Shown: piece after piece, positions 33,378 to 40,903 of the stretch
Layout: the number at the start of each line of letters is the position of its first letter
Position numbering within the stretch: the first letter of the stretch is position 1
Position numbers and translations under genes: made by a program
The notes under the pieces: generated by a model
Database searches by the model: none
What the model was told of the DNA's origin: nothing
The model's input: the letters and a program-made list of their open reading frames with translations, nothing else
Assembly: GCF_014649795.1 (NCBI RefSeq)
Contig: NZ_BMTS01000039.1
Location: forward strand, 1 to 46,814
Origin: Streptomyces melanogenes
GTDB taxonomy: Bacteria > Actinomycetota > Actinomycetes > Streptomycetales > Streptomycetaceae
Length of the DNA stretch: 46,814 nucleotides
Direction: 5' to 3'

Positions 33378-34058
33378 ATGGCCTCCACCGTGCGCTTACA
33401 TGCCCCGTTAGGGCAACGCGCTCTGCTCATCACGACGTTGACCGTTCCGCTGACCGGCTGGACCCTCCACGCCGTCAGCCTCCACCGGCGCCTGGCCGCC
33501 GCCCGCCGCGACCCGCTCACCGGGCTGCTCGGACGCGACGGCTACACCGCCAAGGCCCGACAGATCACCAGCCGGTACGGCGGCAACTCCCTGGTGGTCA
33601 TCGTGGACTTGGACCACTTCAAGGACATCAACGACGGTCCCGGCGGTCACGCTGCCGGTGACCGCGTCCTGGCCGTCACCGCGCAGCGCCTCACCGCCTG
33701 GGCGGGCAGCCGCGGGGCGGTCGGCAGGCTCGGCGGGGACGAGTTCGCCGTCGCCGTACGGATCGCAGCCGCCCGACGCGCGCTCCGCCTCACGCAGCTG
33801 ATCAGCCTGCTTGCGCAACCGGTGGAGGTCGACGGCGGCGTCCTGGTCGACGTCGCGGCGTCGATCGGCGCCGCCTCCCCCGACATCCTCGGCACGACGG
33901 ACCTGAGCCTGTTGCAGCGGGCCGCCGACGCCGCGATGTACGCGGGCAAGCACACCGGCCACCCGGTCCTCGCCGGACCGCAGCACGCCACGGTGCCGTC
34001 CATCAACGGCCGCCGTGCCGGACGGCCGGGCACCAGCTCCCTGGGGTGGGCGGCATGA
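33378..34058 (+). CDS. GGDEF-domain protein (putative diguanylate cyclase)
   Basis: 226 residues from ATG 33378, preceded by GAGAGGGAG. An N-terminal hydrophobic segment (LLITTLTVPLTGWTLHAVSL) may anchor it. DPLTGLLGRDGYTAKA opens the domain; VVIVDLDHFKDINDGPGGHA binds metal and guanine; VGRLGGDEFAVAV near residue 119 is an intact GGDEF signature, so c-di-GMP synthesis is possible. The RxxD inhibitory site is not seen upstream of it. It is the first gene of a five-gene operon with overlapping or nearly touching junctions. In Streptomyces c-di-GMP governs development through BldD and WhiG-RsiG; why a mobile element carries a cyclase is open. Confidence 0.92.
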   Translation: MASTVRLHAPLGQRALLITTLTVPLTGWTLHAVSLHRRLAAARRDPLTGLLGRDGYTAKARQITSRYGGNSLVVIVDLDHFKDINDGPGGHAAGDRVLAVTAQRLTAWAGSRGAVGRLGGDEFAVAVRIAAARRALRLTQLISLLAQPVEVDGGVLVDVAASIGAASPDILGTTDLSLLQRAADAAMYAGKHTGHPVLAGPQHATVPSINGRRAGRPGTSSLGWAA

Positions 34059-34516
34059 GCACGCCCGCGGTTTCTGACCCGGGCACCTGGATCCGGGGCA
34101 TCGCGATCCGCCAGCCCTGGGCGGCCTGCATCCTCGCCGGGAAGGACGTGGAGAACCGTCCGCGCCCCTGGTCCTGGCGCGGCTGGCTGCTCCTGCACGC
34201 TGGGCTGGTCCTGGAACGTGCCCCGCTGCGCGACCCGCTGGTCGCCACCGCGATCCGCGGCCGTCAGCTGGAGGGCGGCGCGGTCATCGGCGTCGCCCGC
34301 CTCACCGACTGCCACCAGGACTCCGACGACGGCAAGCCGTGCAGCCCCTGGTCGCAGCGCGGCGCCTGGCACCTGGTCCTCACGGACGTCTACGAGCTCG
34401 CCCTCCCGATCCCCATCAGGGCCGGCGCGCTTGGACCGTGGAAGCCCAGCCAGGACCTGGTGGGCCAGGTCCGCCTCCAACTCCCCCACCTGCACGCACC
34501 GGAGGGCACCTCGTGA
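34055..34516 (+). CDS. ASCH-domain protein
   Basis: 153 residues; ATG 34055 overlaps the GGDEF stop (ATGA). GIAIRQPWAACILAGKDVEN then RPWSWRGWLLLHAGL, and AVIGVARLTDCH, with WHLVLTDVYELALPIPIRAG, are the standard pattern of the PUA-like ASCH fold, which binds RNA or modified nucleotides. It lies between a cyclase and a WhiB-like gene in the same operon. Partner RNA unknown. Confidence 0.88.
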   Translation: MSTPAVSDPGTWIRGIAIRQPWAACILAGKDVENRPRPWSWRGWLLLHAGLVLERAPLRDPLVATAIRGRQLEGGAVIGVARLTDCHQDSDDGKPCSPWSQRGAWHLVLTDVYELALPIPIRAGALGPWKPSQDLVGQVRLQLPHLHAPEGTS

Positions 34517-35070
34517 GCGGCAACCGCAACGGCATCCCCAACGTGTCGGCCATCATCGCCGACACTCGTATCCCCTTCCCTCACACCGAGCAGCCCCTGC
34601 GCTGCCGCACGACGCCCGACCTGTTCGCGATCGAGGACATCCACGACACGGACGAAGAACCCCGCGGCCGGGAGAAGGCACTGGCCAAGGCCACCCATGC
34701 CTGCTCCGGGTGCCCGGTTGTCACGGGCTGCCTGAAGTGGGCACTTGCCAACCCCGAGTTGACCAAGGCGGGGGTGTGGGCGGCGACCACCCTCCGCGAG
34801 CGCACGCGACTGCGCAAGCAACTCGTGGGACGCCTTGGTGATGACTGGGTGGGCGTCGTTGCCGAACAGGACCGCCGGCGCCGTGAGCGGCAGCGGGCGG
34901 CGCGCGTCCTGCCGCCGACCGTCCGCGAACTGGTCCTCGCCCGCCTGGAGCTGGAGGGCATCCCCACCCGGCCCGCACCGTACAACCGCTGGAAGGAACC
35001 GATCACCCCCGCACAGGCCGCGTCCAACCGGCGCGTGCTGGAGCTGGTCGCCAGCGGCAAGGCGGCCTGA
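34513..35070 (+). CDS. WhiB-like protein with extended C-terminus
   Basis: 185 residues from GTG 34513, overlapping the previous stop (GTGA). CRTTPDLFAIED gives the first Cys; HACSGCPVVTGCLKWALANP the remaining three, the WhiB cluster pattern. KAGVWAATTLRERTRLRKQL replaces the usual GVWGG turn by GVWAA, followed by about 85 extra residues, strongly basic (QDRRRRERQRAARV) with a possible second DNA-contact helix (TPAQAASNRRVLELVASG). The variant turn and long tail mark a divergent member. Confidence 0.88.
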   Translation: MSGNRNGIPNVSAIIADTRIPFPHTEQPLRCRTTPDLFAIEDIHDTDEEPRGREKALAKATHACSGCPVVTGCLKWALANPELTKAGVWAATTLRERTRLRKQLVGRLGDDWVGVVAEQDRRRRERQRAARVLPPTVRELVLARLELEGIPTRPAPYNRWKEPITPAQAASNRRVLELVASGKAA

Positions 35071-35072
35071 CT

Positions 35073-35921
35073 GTGTTCACCGACTGGACCGAGGCCCTCG
35101 AAGCCGAATCACTCCCCCTGGACCCGAGCCCGGCGCGGCAGCTCGCCGCCGCGGCCCGGGTCACTGCCCGCTACTCCCGCGACAAGGACGACATGGCGCT
35201 GCTCCTGGACGTCCTCGGGCTGCCCACCGACACCGACACCCTCACCGCCCTGCTCCCCCTCATCCCGGAAACCGGAGACGCACCCACCATGACGAACACC
35301 CCCGCCGCCCCGGCCCTGTCCGCGTTCGAGGCCATGGCGATCTCCATGCACAACAACGGCGACTCCCAGGAGGCGATCCTCGAGGCCACCGGCCTGAGCG
35401 AGACCGAACTCCGCGCCCTCATCGCCGCCCAGGCCGCCGGGCAGCAGCCGGACGACGGCGTCGACCCGCTCGCCATCGACGTCCCGGTCGTCGCGCTGCC
35501 CGTCACCAACGCGGTGCAGGAGCTGCTTGACTGGGCGGCCGCGCACCCGGCCGCCGGAGTCCGCAGCCGCGCCGCCCGCGTCACCGCCGACCTCTCCGAG
35601 TTGTCCGAGCGCCGCGACAGCGAGGCCGCGCAGCGCGAGGCGGAGGAGAAAGTCGCCAAGGCCAAGGCCGACCTGGAGAAGGCGCAGGAGGAGCTGCGCA
35701 CCATGAAGGCAGGCACCCGCACCACCACCACGGTGGCCGCCGCCGCGCCCACCCCGATCCGCGCGGGCCTGGGCAGCGGCCGCACCCGGGAGGAGCTCGC
35801 CGCCGTCCGGGCGTGGGCGCGCGAGCACGGCCACCAGGTCGCCGACGCCGGGATGGTGCCCAAGCGGGTCCTGAAGGCGTACGACGCCGCACACCAGGCG
35901 CCGGTCCGGAAGGCCGGCTGA
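35073..35921 (+). CDS. coiled-coil protein with Lsr2-like C-terminal DNA-binding domain
   Basis: 282 residues from GTG 35073, two bases after the previous stop. The middle contains a helical region SEAAQREAEEKVAKAKADLE, probably a coiled coil. The last 40 residues, TREELAAVRAWAREHGHQVA then DAGMVPKRVLKAYDAAH, match the C-terminal domain of Lsr2, the actinobacterial H-NS-like silencer that binds AT-rich DNA. The N-terminal part is not Lsr2-like. A plasmid-borne silencer could reduce the fitness cost of the element (inference). Confidence 0.8.
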   Translation: MFTDWTEALEAESLPLDPSPARQLAAAARVTARYSRDKDDMALLLDVLGLPTDTDTLTALLPLIPETGDAPTMTNTPAAPALSAFEAMAISMHNNGDSQEAILEATGLSETELRALIAAQAAGQQPDDGVDPLAIDVPVVALPVTNAVQELLDWAAAHPAAGVRSRAARVTADLSELSERRDSEAAQREAEEKVAKAKADLEKAQEELRTMKAGTRTTTTVAAAAPTPIRAGLGSGRTREELAAVRAWAREHGHQVADAGMVPKRVLKAYDAAHQAPVRKAG

Positions 35922-35923
35922 CC

Positions 35924-36418
35924 GTGGCCGACGACGACGCGATAGCCCTGGACGGCTTCCTGGACGAGGAGAGTGTGCCCGGCGACCTGGACGGGTCGAC
36001 GGCGCGGTTCCGCCTCACCGTCTCCCCCACAGACGAGCGCACGGACGAGATGATCCTGCCCTGCAGCGTCGACGACTCCGAGCTGGCCCACGCGGTCATC
36101 CACGACCTGGTCCCCGGCGACAAGCTCCGCGTCACCGGCTACCTTCGGCTGCCCCGCACGCCGGACGAGCCGATGTGGCTGGCCGTCACCACGCTCGCCG
36201 TGCTGGAGACCGCGCCGCAGTCCTCCGGCCCGGCCGCCGTCGCCACGGCCGTCCTCGAGCGGCACGGCCTGTACGTCTGCTGGTTCGAGGCGGAGGACTC
36301 CGGTGAGGTGCCGGTGTGGACCGAAGCCGGGGTTTGGGTCGGCACCGCCGGCAACCCGGGCGCGCTGGGCGAACTGATCGAGGCGTTCGAGCAGCGCCAA
36401 GCCGCCGGCGGCGAGTAG
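35924..36418 (+). CDS. hypothetical protein, last gene of GGDEF operon
   Basis: 164 residues from GTG 35924, two bases after the Lsr2-like stop. Alternating hydrophobic strands in the first 100 residues (TARFRLTVSPTDERTDEMIL, VPGDKLRVTGYLRLPRTP, MWLAVTTLAVLETAP) suggest an OB-like beta barrel, possibly nucleic-acid binding. The C-terminal part is acidic and ends in a helix (GALGELIEAFEQRQA). A perfect hairpin at 36504-36534 probably ends the operon. Family not recognised. Confidence 0.65.
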   Translation: MADDDAIALDGFLDEESVPGDLDGSTARFRLTVSPTDERTDEMILPCSVDDSELAHAVIHDLVPGDKLRVTGYLRLPRTPDEPMWLAVTTLAVLETAPQSSGPAAVATAVLERHGLYVCWFEAEDSGEVPVWTEAGVWVGTAGNPGALGELIEAFEQRQAAGGE

Positions 36419-36428
36419 CGGAGCCGCC

Positions 36429-36482
36429 GTGCCCATCCGTCCCGAGCACCAGCACCACTACCCGCGCGACTGGCCCAGATCA
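36429..36482 (+). pseudogene. N-terminal stub of an HNH endonuclease gene
   Basis: GTG 36429 begins MPIRPEHQHHYPRDWP, the usual opening of small actinobacterial/phage HNH endonucleases (MPIRPE...YPxDW). The frame then loses resemblance. A one-base shift would continue PQISARIAG, still family-like, before the hairpin at 36504-36534 and the homing endonuclease gene. The HNH catalytic part is missing. Short match, so moderate confidence. Confidence 0.45.
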
Positions 36483-36503
36483 GCGCGCGGATCGCGGGCA
36501 CCC

Positions 36504-36534
36504 GGAGGCCGCCGGCCCGATACCGGCGGCCTCC
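36504..36534 (+). terminator. hairpin terminator, perfect 12-bp stem
   Basis: GGAGGCCGCCGG (36504-36515) pairs with CCGGCGGCCTCC (36523-36534) around a 7-base loop. It would end the 33.4-36.4 kb operon. Confidence 0.75.
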
Positions 36535-36575
36535 CGGTGGTCAACCTGGCTGTGGGGCCAGAGAGGAAGAACGGT

Positions 36576-37544
36576 ATGAGTGTGGGAAGAATCTGCCGCA
36601 GAGGCCACGTGGTGACGGGTGACAACGAGTACATCAGCCCGACCGGGAAGAGTGACTGCCGGCAGTGCATGTCGATCCGAGCGCGGACTCACCGAGCCAA
36701 GAGAGCGGAGGAAGAAGGACGCATCCTTCGGGGACCGCACGGAAAGATCGCTGATGGGCAACCCAAGAGCCAGCGGACACAGTTCCGGGAGCGAGCTCGA
36801 AGGGGAGAGACCAAGCCTCTCTTCAGGTATCCGTGGAACGACCGGTTCTTCGATGCCTGGTCGAACGATATGGCCTGGGTCTTGGGGATCATCTGGACTG
36901 ATGGATACCTGTACCGAGGAAACACCGTCGAGGTCTGCTCGAAGGACCGGGAACTCGTACAGACGATCTCGGAGCTGATAGATCAGCCTGGCGGGGTGCG
37001 GACGAAGAACGCTGGCCAGCACTGGCGCATCTGCTTCTCATCGCCCCACGCAGCTGAACGGCTGCGCCAGATCGGGCTCGTCACAGCGAAGAGCTTCGTG
37101 ATCGACTGGCCAGTCGGCATCCCGCCTGAGTACGAAGCAGCGTTCGTCAGGGGGCTGCTTGACGGAGACGGGACAGTGTCGTTGACGCAGAGTCGCCGGG
37201 GACAGCAGCGGCCCGATCTGCGTATCGAGCTGAACTCTGCCTCCGAGGCTCTCGCGGGTGCCTTCCACGGATGGTGTGCAGCTCACGGACTTGTCTCTCA
37301 TGTCCGTGGCCGCAAGGTCTACAAGGTTGGGATCCTGCAACAAGCCTCCTTGAAGAAGCTCTATACCTTGCTGTATCCGTCGCCTGACGTTCCTCATCTC
37401 ACCCGTAAGCACGTCCTGTTCGAGACCTGGCTTTCCATTCCGCGGGCCAGGGCCGGACGTCCTGCGGCTGTGCGCAGCGAGCCCGAGAGCGGGGGCACGA
37501 GCGGCTACCTGAATCAAGCCGTCTCTGATGGTCGAAGCGAGTGA
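36576..37544 (+). CDS. LAGLIDADG homing endonuclease
   Basis: 322 residues from ATG 36576, behind GAGAGGAAG. It opens with a zinc-type pair, ICRRGHVVTGDNEYI...DCRQC. Two LAGLIDADG motifs follow: MAWVLGIIWTDGYLYRG near residue 105 and FVRGLLDGDGTVSL near residue 195, each with its acidic catalytic residue, so it should work as a monomer. The DNA is visibly less GC-rich than its neighbours, a sign of independent transfer. No intein or intron boundaries were found, so it looks free-standing, placed next to an HNH stub. Confidence 0.92.
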   Translation: MSVGRICRRGHVVTGDNEYISPTGKSDCRQCMSIRARTHRAKRAEEEGRILRGPHGKIADGQPKSQRTQFRERARRGETKPLFRYPWNDRFFDAWSNDMAWVLGIIWTDGYLYRGNTVEVCSKDRELVQTISELIDQPGGVRTKNAGQHWRICFSSPHAAERLRQIGLVTAKSFVIDWPVGIPPEYEAAFVRGLLDGDGTVSLTQSRRGQQRPDLRIELNSASEALAGAFHGWCAAHGLVSHVRGRKVYKVGILQQASLKKLYTLLYPSPDVPHLTRKHVLFETWLSIPRARAGRPAAVRSEPESGGTSGYLNQAVSDGRSE

Positions 37545-37742
37545 GACGGGCACGGCACCACGCCACCGCTCGCTCACTCTCGCCGCTCGCACAGCCGCAG
37601 CCGGACAGCTCGGACTCCTCCCTGACGCCGAGCTCGTGCGCACCGAACCGCCCACCCCGCCGCGCCCCGCACGAGGACGCGCCCACACGACGACGCTCCA
37701 CCAATTGCCCTTCCCCGAACCCGAACAGGAGAGACGACCCCC

Positions 37743-37988
37743 ATGGCCCGCATCAGCGTGAAGATCGAGCCGCTACACCGCGACGGCACCATGTGTACCC
37801 ATGCGATCAGCCCCTCTGGCAAGCCTCGCGATCCCGGATCCGGGTGCACCGGGCGCCGCGCCTACCGGGTGGTGTGCAGCGCCTGCGGACCGGTCGGCGA
37901 GCAGCACGGTCTCCGAGTCCTCGCCGAACCGGCACAGACCGCGCACCGCGACAGTCACAGGGCCGCGACCGTCCCGGCCTCCGGCTGA
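37743..37988 (+). CDS. small Cys/His protein (mobile-element transfer type)
   Basis: 81 residues from ATG 37743, with AGGAGAG upstream. CTHAISPSGKPRDPGSGC and VVCSACGPVG supply four Cys and a His, a probable zinc site. Comparable small proteins occur in Streptomyces transfer regions; function unknown. A 16-bp palindrome and hairpin separate it from the phosphatase cluster. Confidence 0.65.
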   Translation: MARISVKIEPLHRDGTMCTHAISPSGKPRDPGSGCTGRRAYRVVCSACGPVGEQHGLRVLAEPAQTAHRDSHRAATVPASG

Positions 37989-38006
37989 CCCCACTCGCCC
38001 GGCTTC

Positions 38007-38022
38007 GGGACCAATTGGTCCC
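38007..38022. promoter_or_regulatory. perfect 16-bp palindrome, candidate operator
   Basis: GGGACCAATTGGTCCC, AT-centred in otherwise GC-rich DNA, about 115-130 bases upstream of the first gene of the 38.1-42.7 kb cluster and followed by a hairpin (38070-38104). Looks like a dimeric repressor site; the cognate protein is unknown. Confidence 0.45.
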
Positions 38023-38069
38023 AACCGGGGCGTGCTCACCGACACCCCACCCCAGTAACACCCCACCCG

Positions 38070-38104
38070 AGCGCTGCGCCCTGCCTTCCGGCGGGCGCGG
38101 CGCT
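38070..38104 (+). terminator. hairpin before the cluster
   Basis: AGCGCTGCGCCC (38070-38081) pairs with GGGCGCGGCGCT (38093-38104), one T-G wobble. It could be a terminator or a leader attenuator of the downstream operon. Confidence 0.55.
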
Positions 38105-38137
38105 GTCTGGCACGACACCTTCACAGAGAGGATGAAG

Positions 38138-38797
38138 ATGCTCTTCCTCGTTCGCCACGCCGAATCCATCGAGAACGCCACCAAATACACCGGCTTCTAT
38201 GAGAACCCCCGTCCGTGGGCCGGGCCGGCCGCGCATGCCCTGTCCCGGGACGTTGTCGGCCTGACGCCCCGTGGCTTCCTCCAGTGCCTGTGGCTGCGGC
38301 GGACGCTGCGGGACCTGACTGGACCTGACCCGGCGGTCCGCACTTCGCAGTACCGCCGCGCCCTCGACACCGCCGCGCTTGCTCTGCCCGGCCTGCCCTA
38401 CGAGGTGACCGTGCTCCTCAACGAGCAGCACTACGGCGCAGCCACCTACATGACCAAACAGGAGCTATACGCCACCTACCCCGAGGGAACGGAGGACCGG
38501 CAGACCCGCAAGCACCTGTGGACGCCCCCCGGCGCTGGCGGAGAGTCCCTCGCCTGCGGCGTCCTGCGGCGGGCCACTGCGTTCGTCGACGGCCTGCACA
38601 CCGTGTCCGCGGCGGATGTCGTGGCGGTCACGCACCACACCGCGATCCTCGCGCTGCGTGCGGTCCTGGAGCGTCGGCCGGTGACCGAACTGGTCGACGA
38701 GGCCCGTGTGCGCAAGACACCCAACGCCGCCGTCTTGGTCTATGAGCAGGCCGACGGCCTGTTCCACGCCCGCGGCACCGCCCAACCGGACTGCTGA
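38138..38797 (+). CDS. histidine phosphatase family protein
   Basis: 219 residues from ATG 38138, seven bases after AGAGAGG (ATG 38132 is too close to it). MLFLVRHAESIENATKYTGF holds the RHAE nucleophile (RHG family); RTSQYRRALDTAALA the second Arg pocket; VVAVTHHTAILALRAVL the second catalytic His. The active site is therefore intact. The family removes phosphate from small molecules, nucleotides or proteins. First gene of the cluster; the next starts 14 bases downstream. Confidence 0.9.
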   Translation: MLFLVRHAESIENATKYTGFYENPRPWAGPAAHALSRDVVGLTPRGFLQCLWLRRTLRDLTGPDPAVRTSQYRRALDTAALALPGLPYEVTVLLNEQHYGAATYMTKQELYATYPEGTEDRQTRKHLWTPPGAGGESLACGVLRRATAFVDGLHTVSAADVVAVTHHTAILALRAVLERRPVTELVDEARVRKTPNAAVLVYEQADGLFHARGTAQPDC

Positions 38798-38810
38798 GGA
38801 GGCCGCGGCC

Positions 38811-39962
38811 ATGAACGTCCTGTACATCAACGGGCCCGTGCAGAACGGCCCCTTCACGATCGCTGAACGGCCGGGCAAGGTGTCCGGTATCCGCGCGGCC
38901 GAAGCGCTCAACGCCCTCCTTGGCGCCGGGCCGGTTCCGCATCTGTGGAACACCGTCACCTTGGCCGGAGACCTGCGCCACCGCGGCGCCCCCGACCGGG
39001 ACACCGTCGGCCGGCAGGAGCGGGAGGATCGCGCGATCGCCGCCAAATACGCGCCGGGCGCGGCCCCGACCAGTGGCGTCCTCACCGACACCACGCCCGT
39101 CGTGGCCGCCCTCGCGCTGGAGATGACCGAACGCCTCCTGCGGGAGGGCATCCTGGCGGTCGTTCCCACCGCGGTCCATGTCTGCGCCCGCTGCGGTCAC
39201 ATGACCGGTGCCGTCGCCCACGCCTGCCGGAGGTGCGGGCACCAGGGCTCCCGGCTCCACACCCGGCGGTTGCTGGTCTGGGACCGGGCCCCAGGCACGC
39301 AAGTGCTCGCACATGATGACTTCCACGCCCACCGGGCCCGGCTACCGGGACATCTCCTGACCATCGCCCAGAACGTCCCGGAGCGGCTGATCCTGTCCCG
39401 CACCCGCGACCACGGCATCAGCCTCGCGCCGTTCGGGCTCGACGGCCTGGTCCTGGACCCGCGAGCCGGCGTGCACATCGCCGTACTGGCCGCCGCCGAC
39501 CGGCACAGCGCCAGCCAGCCGGTGATGACGGTCACCGAGAACGCCGCGGCGAACGTCGCCGCCTACGGGGCCCTGTTCCGGCGGCACAACGGAACACGGC
39601 TGCGGTACGCGCTGCACGGGCACATCCCGTACGACGACACCGCGACGCTGCAGCGGATATGCGAGGTGCACCGCGTCAGCCCGGCGCTACGAGAGCTGTT
39701 CCTCACCTGGTTCCTGCCCTTGTGCTCACTGCACATCCGGGCGGGCATCACCACGGCACAGCTCCCGGCCCTGCTGAAATTCTGGTGCCGCGCCCACCTG
39801 GCCCGGCCGGACATCCCCGGGAGTGACGTCCTCGCCGAACTGCGGCGCCGCGTCGCGGCGGGTGATATGCGCTGGGTCATGGACGTCCGGACCCTGTCCC
39901 GGGCCATCCCCGAGTACCCGGTCACCCACGGTTCTGCCAAGGAGCCGGAAGGAGCGAGTTGA
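38811..39962 (+). CDS. class I aminoacyl-tRNA-synthetase-like protein (MetRS-type, degenerate)
   Basis: 383 residues from ATG 38811 behind GAGGAGG. NVLYINGPVQNGPFTI aligns with the first strand and signature of class I synthetases (NGPxHIGH), but HIGH reads Q-N-G-P, losing both His. A zinc knuckle VCARCGHMTGAVAHACRRCG (about residues 123-142) lies where MetRS-type enzymes carry theirs, and VPERLILSRTRDHGISLAP near residue 195 resembles the ISRDxDWGIPVP strand. No KMSKS loop is found. It probably keeps the fold but not canonical aminoacylation. Its TGA overlaps the kinase start (TGATG). Confidence 0.68.
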   Translation: MNVLYINGPVQNGPFTIAERPGKVSGIRAAEALNALLGAGPVPHLWNTVTLAGDLRHRGAPDRDTVGRQEREDRAIAAKYAPGAAPTSGVLTDTTPVVAALALEMTERLLREGILAVVPTAVHVCARCGHMTGAVAHACRRCGHQGSRLHTRRLLVWDRAPGTQVLAHDDFHAHRARLPGHLLTIAQNVPERLILSRTRDHGISLAPFGLDGLVLDPRAGVHIAVLAAADRHSASQPVMTVTENAAANVAAYGALFRRHNGTRLRYALHGHIPYDDTATLQRICEVHRVSPALRELFLTWFLPLCSLHIRAGITTAQLPALLKFWCRAHLARPDIPGSDVLAELRRRVAAGDMRWVMDVRTLSRAIPEYPVTHGSAKEPEGAS

Positions 39963-40903
39963 TGAACGAGAACAACTGGCGGTTCGTCAAGAAGCGGACC
40001 GCCGCCGATGGTGCGGTGTACGTCTCCGCCGACGGAACGCGCTACCGGCGTACCGGCGGGGCCGAGCTCCAAGCGGAGGCAGAATTCCAGCGCCGGATCG
40101 CGGACCTGGACTACCCGGTCCCGCACGTCCTGGAGGAGGGCGTCACTGGCGACGGCCACTACTACGTCGTGGAGGAGTCGCTGGGCGACCAGACGCTGCA
40201 CGACCGGGCGGTGGCGTCACTGGACGGCGGCCGCGCCCTGCACGACGACGTCGCCGACACCGCCGCGCAGGTCGCCGCCAGGCTGCTGCGCGCACAGGCT
40301 GCCCACATGGTCGTGCCCGCGCCCGGCTCACTGCGGCAGTGGCTGGACAGCGCCGGGTTCACCCAGAACGTCTTCCAGGAGAACCCCGACCTGGACAACA
40401 CCCGGACGCACGCTGCGCTCGATCACGCGCTGGACCGCCTTGGCACGGTTGCGCTGGTGCGGGGCCACCTCGACTACGGCCTGCCCAACGTCTTGCCGGC
40501 CGGGGTCATCGACTGGCAGCACCACGGTCTGGTGCCACTCGGATACGACGTCCTCCCGACCCTGGAAATCATCGGCTTCAAAGGCGGCAACAAGGGCTAC
40601 ACCGCCAGCCCCGGCCAGCGGCGCCGCTATCTCGCCGTGCTGGACGACGCGAGCCTGAACGCAACCGGACAGCCGGTCAGCCAGAACCTGGGCGCATACC
40701 TGCTCGTCAAGGCCCTGTTCTTCCTCGCCCTGATGCGGCCCACCGACCCCTCCCGTACGGACAAGCACCTGAAGTGGCAGTACCGCCGTCATCTCTTCAT
40801 GAAGGGACTCGAGCAGTATGAGCGCACCGGGACGGTTGATACCGCCCTCTTCCCCGGACTCGAAGAGTTCGCCGCTGGGCACCGCGCTGGCGACCATCCG
40901 TGA
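39962..40903 (+). CDS. aminoglycoside-phosphotransferase-like kinase
   Basis: 313 residues from ATG 39962, coupled to the previous stop and behind GGAAGGAG. The C-lobe has VALVRGHLDYGLPNVL near residue 165 (Brenner H-x-D-x5-N catalytic loop) and AGVIDWQHHGLVPLGYDV near residue 182 (metal-binding Asp), as in APH and choline-kinase-like folds. The N-lobe contains FQRRIADLDYPVPHVLEEGV. The kinase chemistry looks intact. The substrate is unlikely to be an aminoglycoside given the cluster; a nucleoside, amino-alcohol or protein are possible. Confidence 0.85.
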   Translation: MNENNWRFVKKRTAADGAVYVSADGTRYRRTGGAELQAEAEFQRRIADLDYPVPHVLEEGVTGDGHYYVVEESLGDQTLHDRAVASLDGGRALHDDVADTAAQVAARLLRAQAAHMVVPAPGSLRQWLDSAGFTQNVFQENPDLDNTRTHAALDHALDRLGTVALVRGHLDYGLPNVLPAGVIDWQHHGLVPLGYDVLPTLEIIGFKGGNKGYTASPGQRRRYLAVLDDASLNATGQPVSQNLGAYLLVKALFFLALMRPTDPSRTDKHLKWQYRRHLFMKGLEQYERTGTVDTALFPGLEEFAAGHRAGDHP

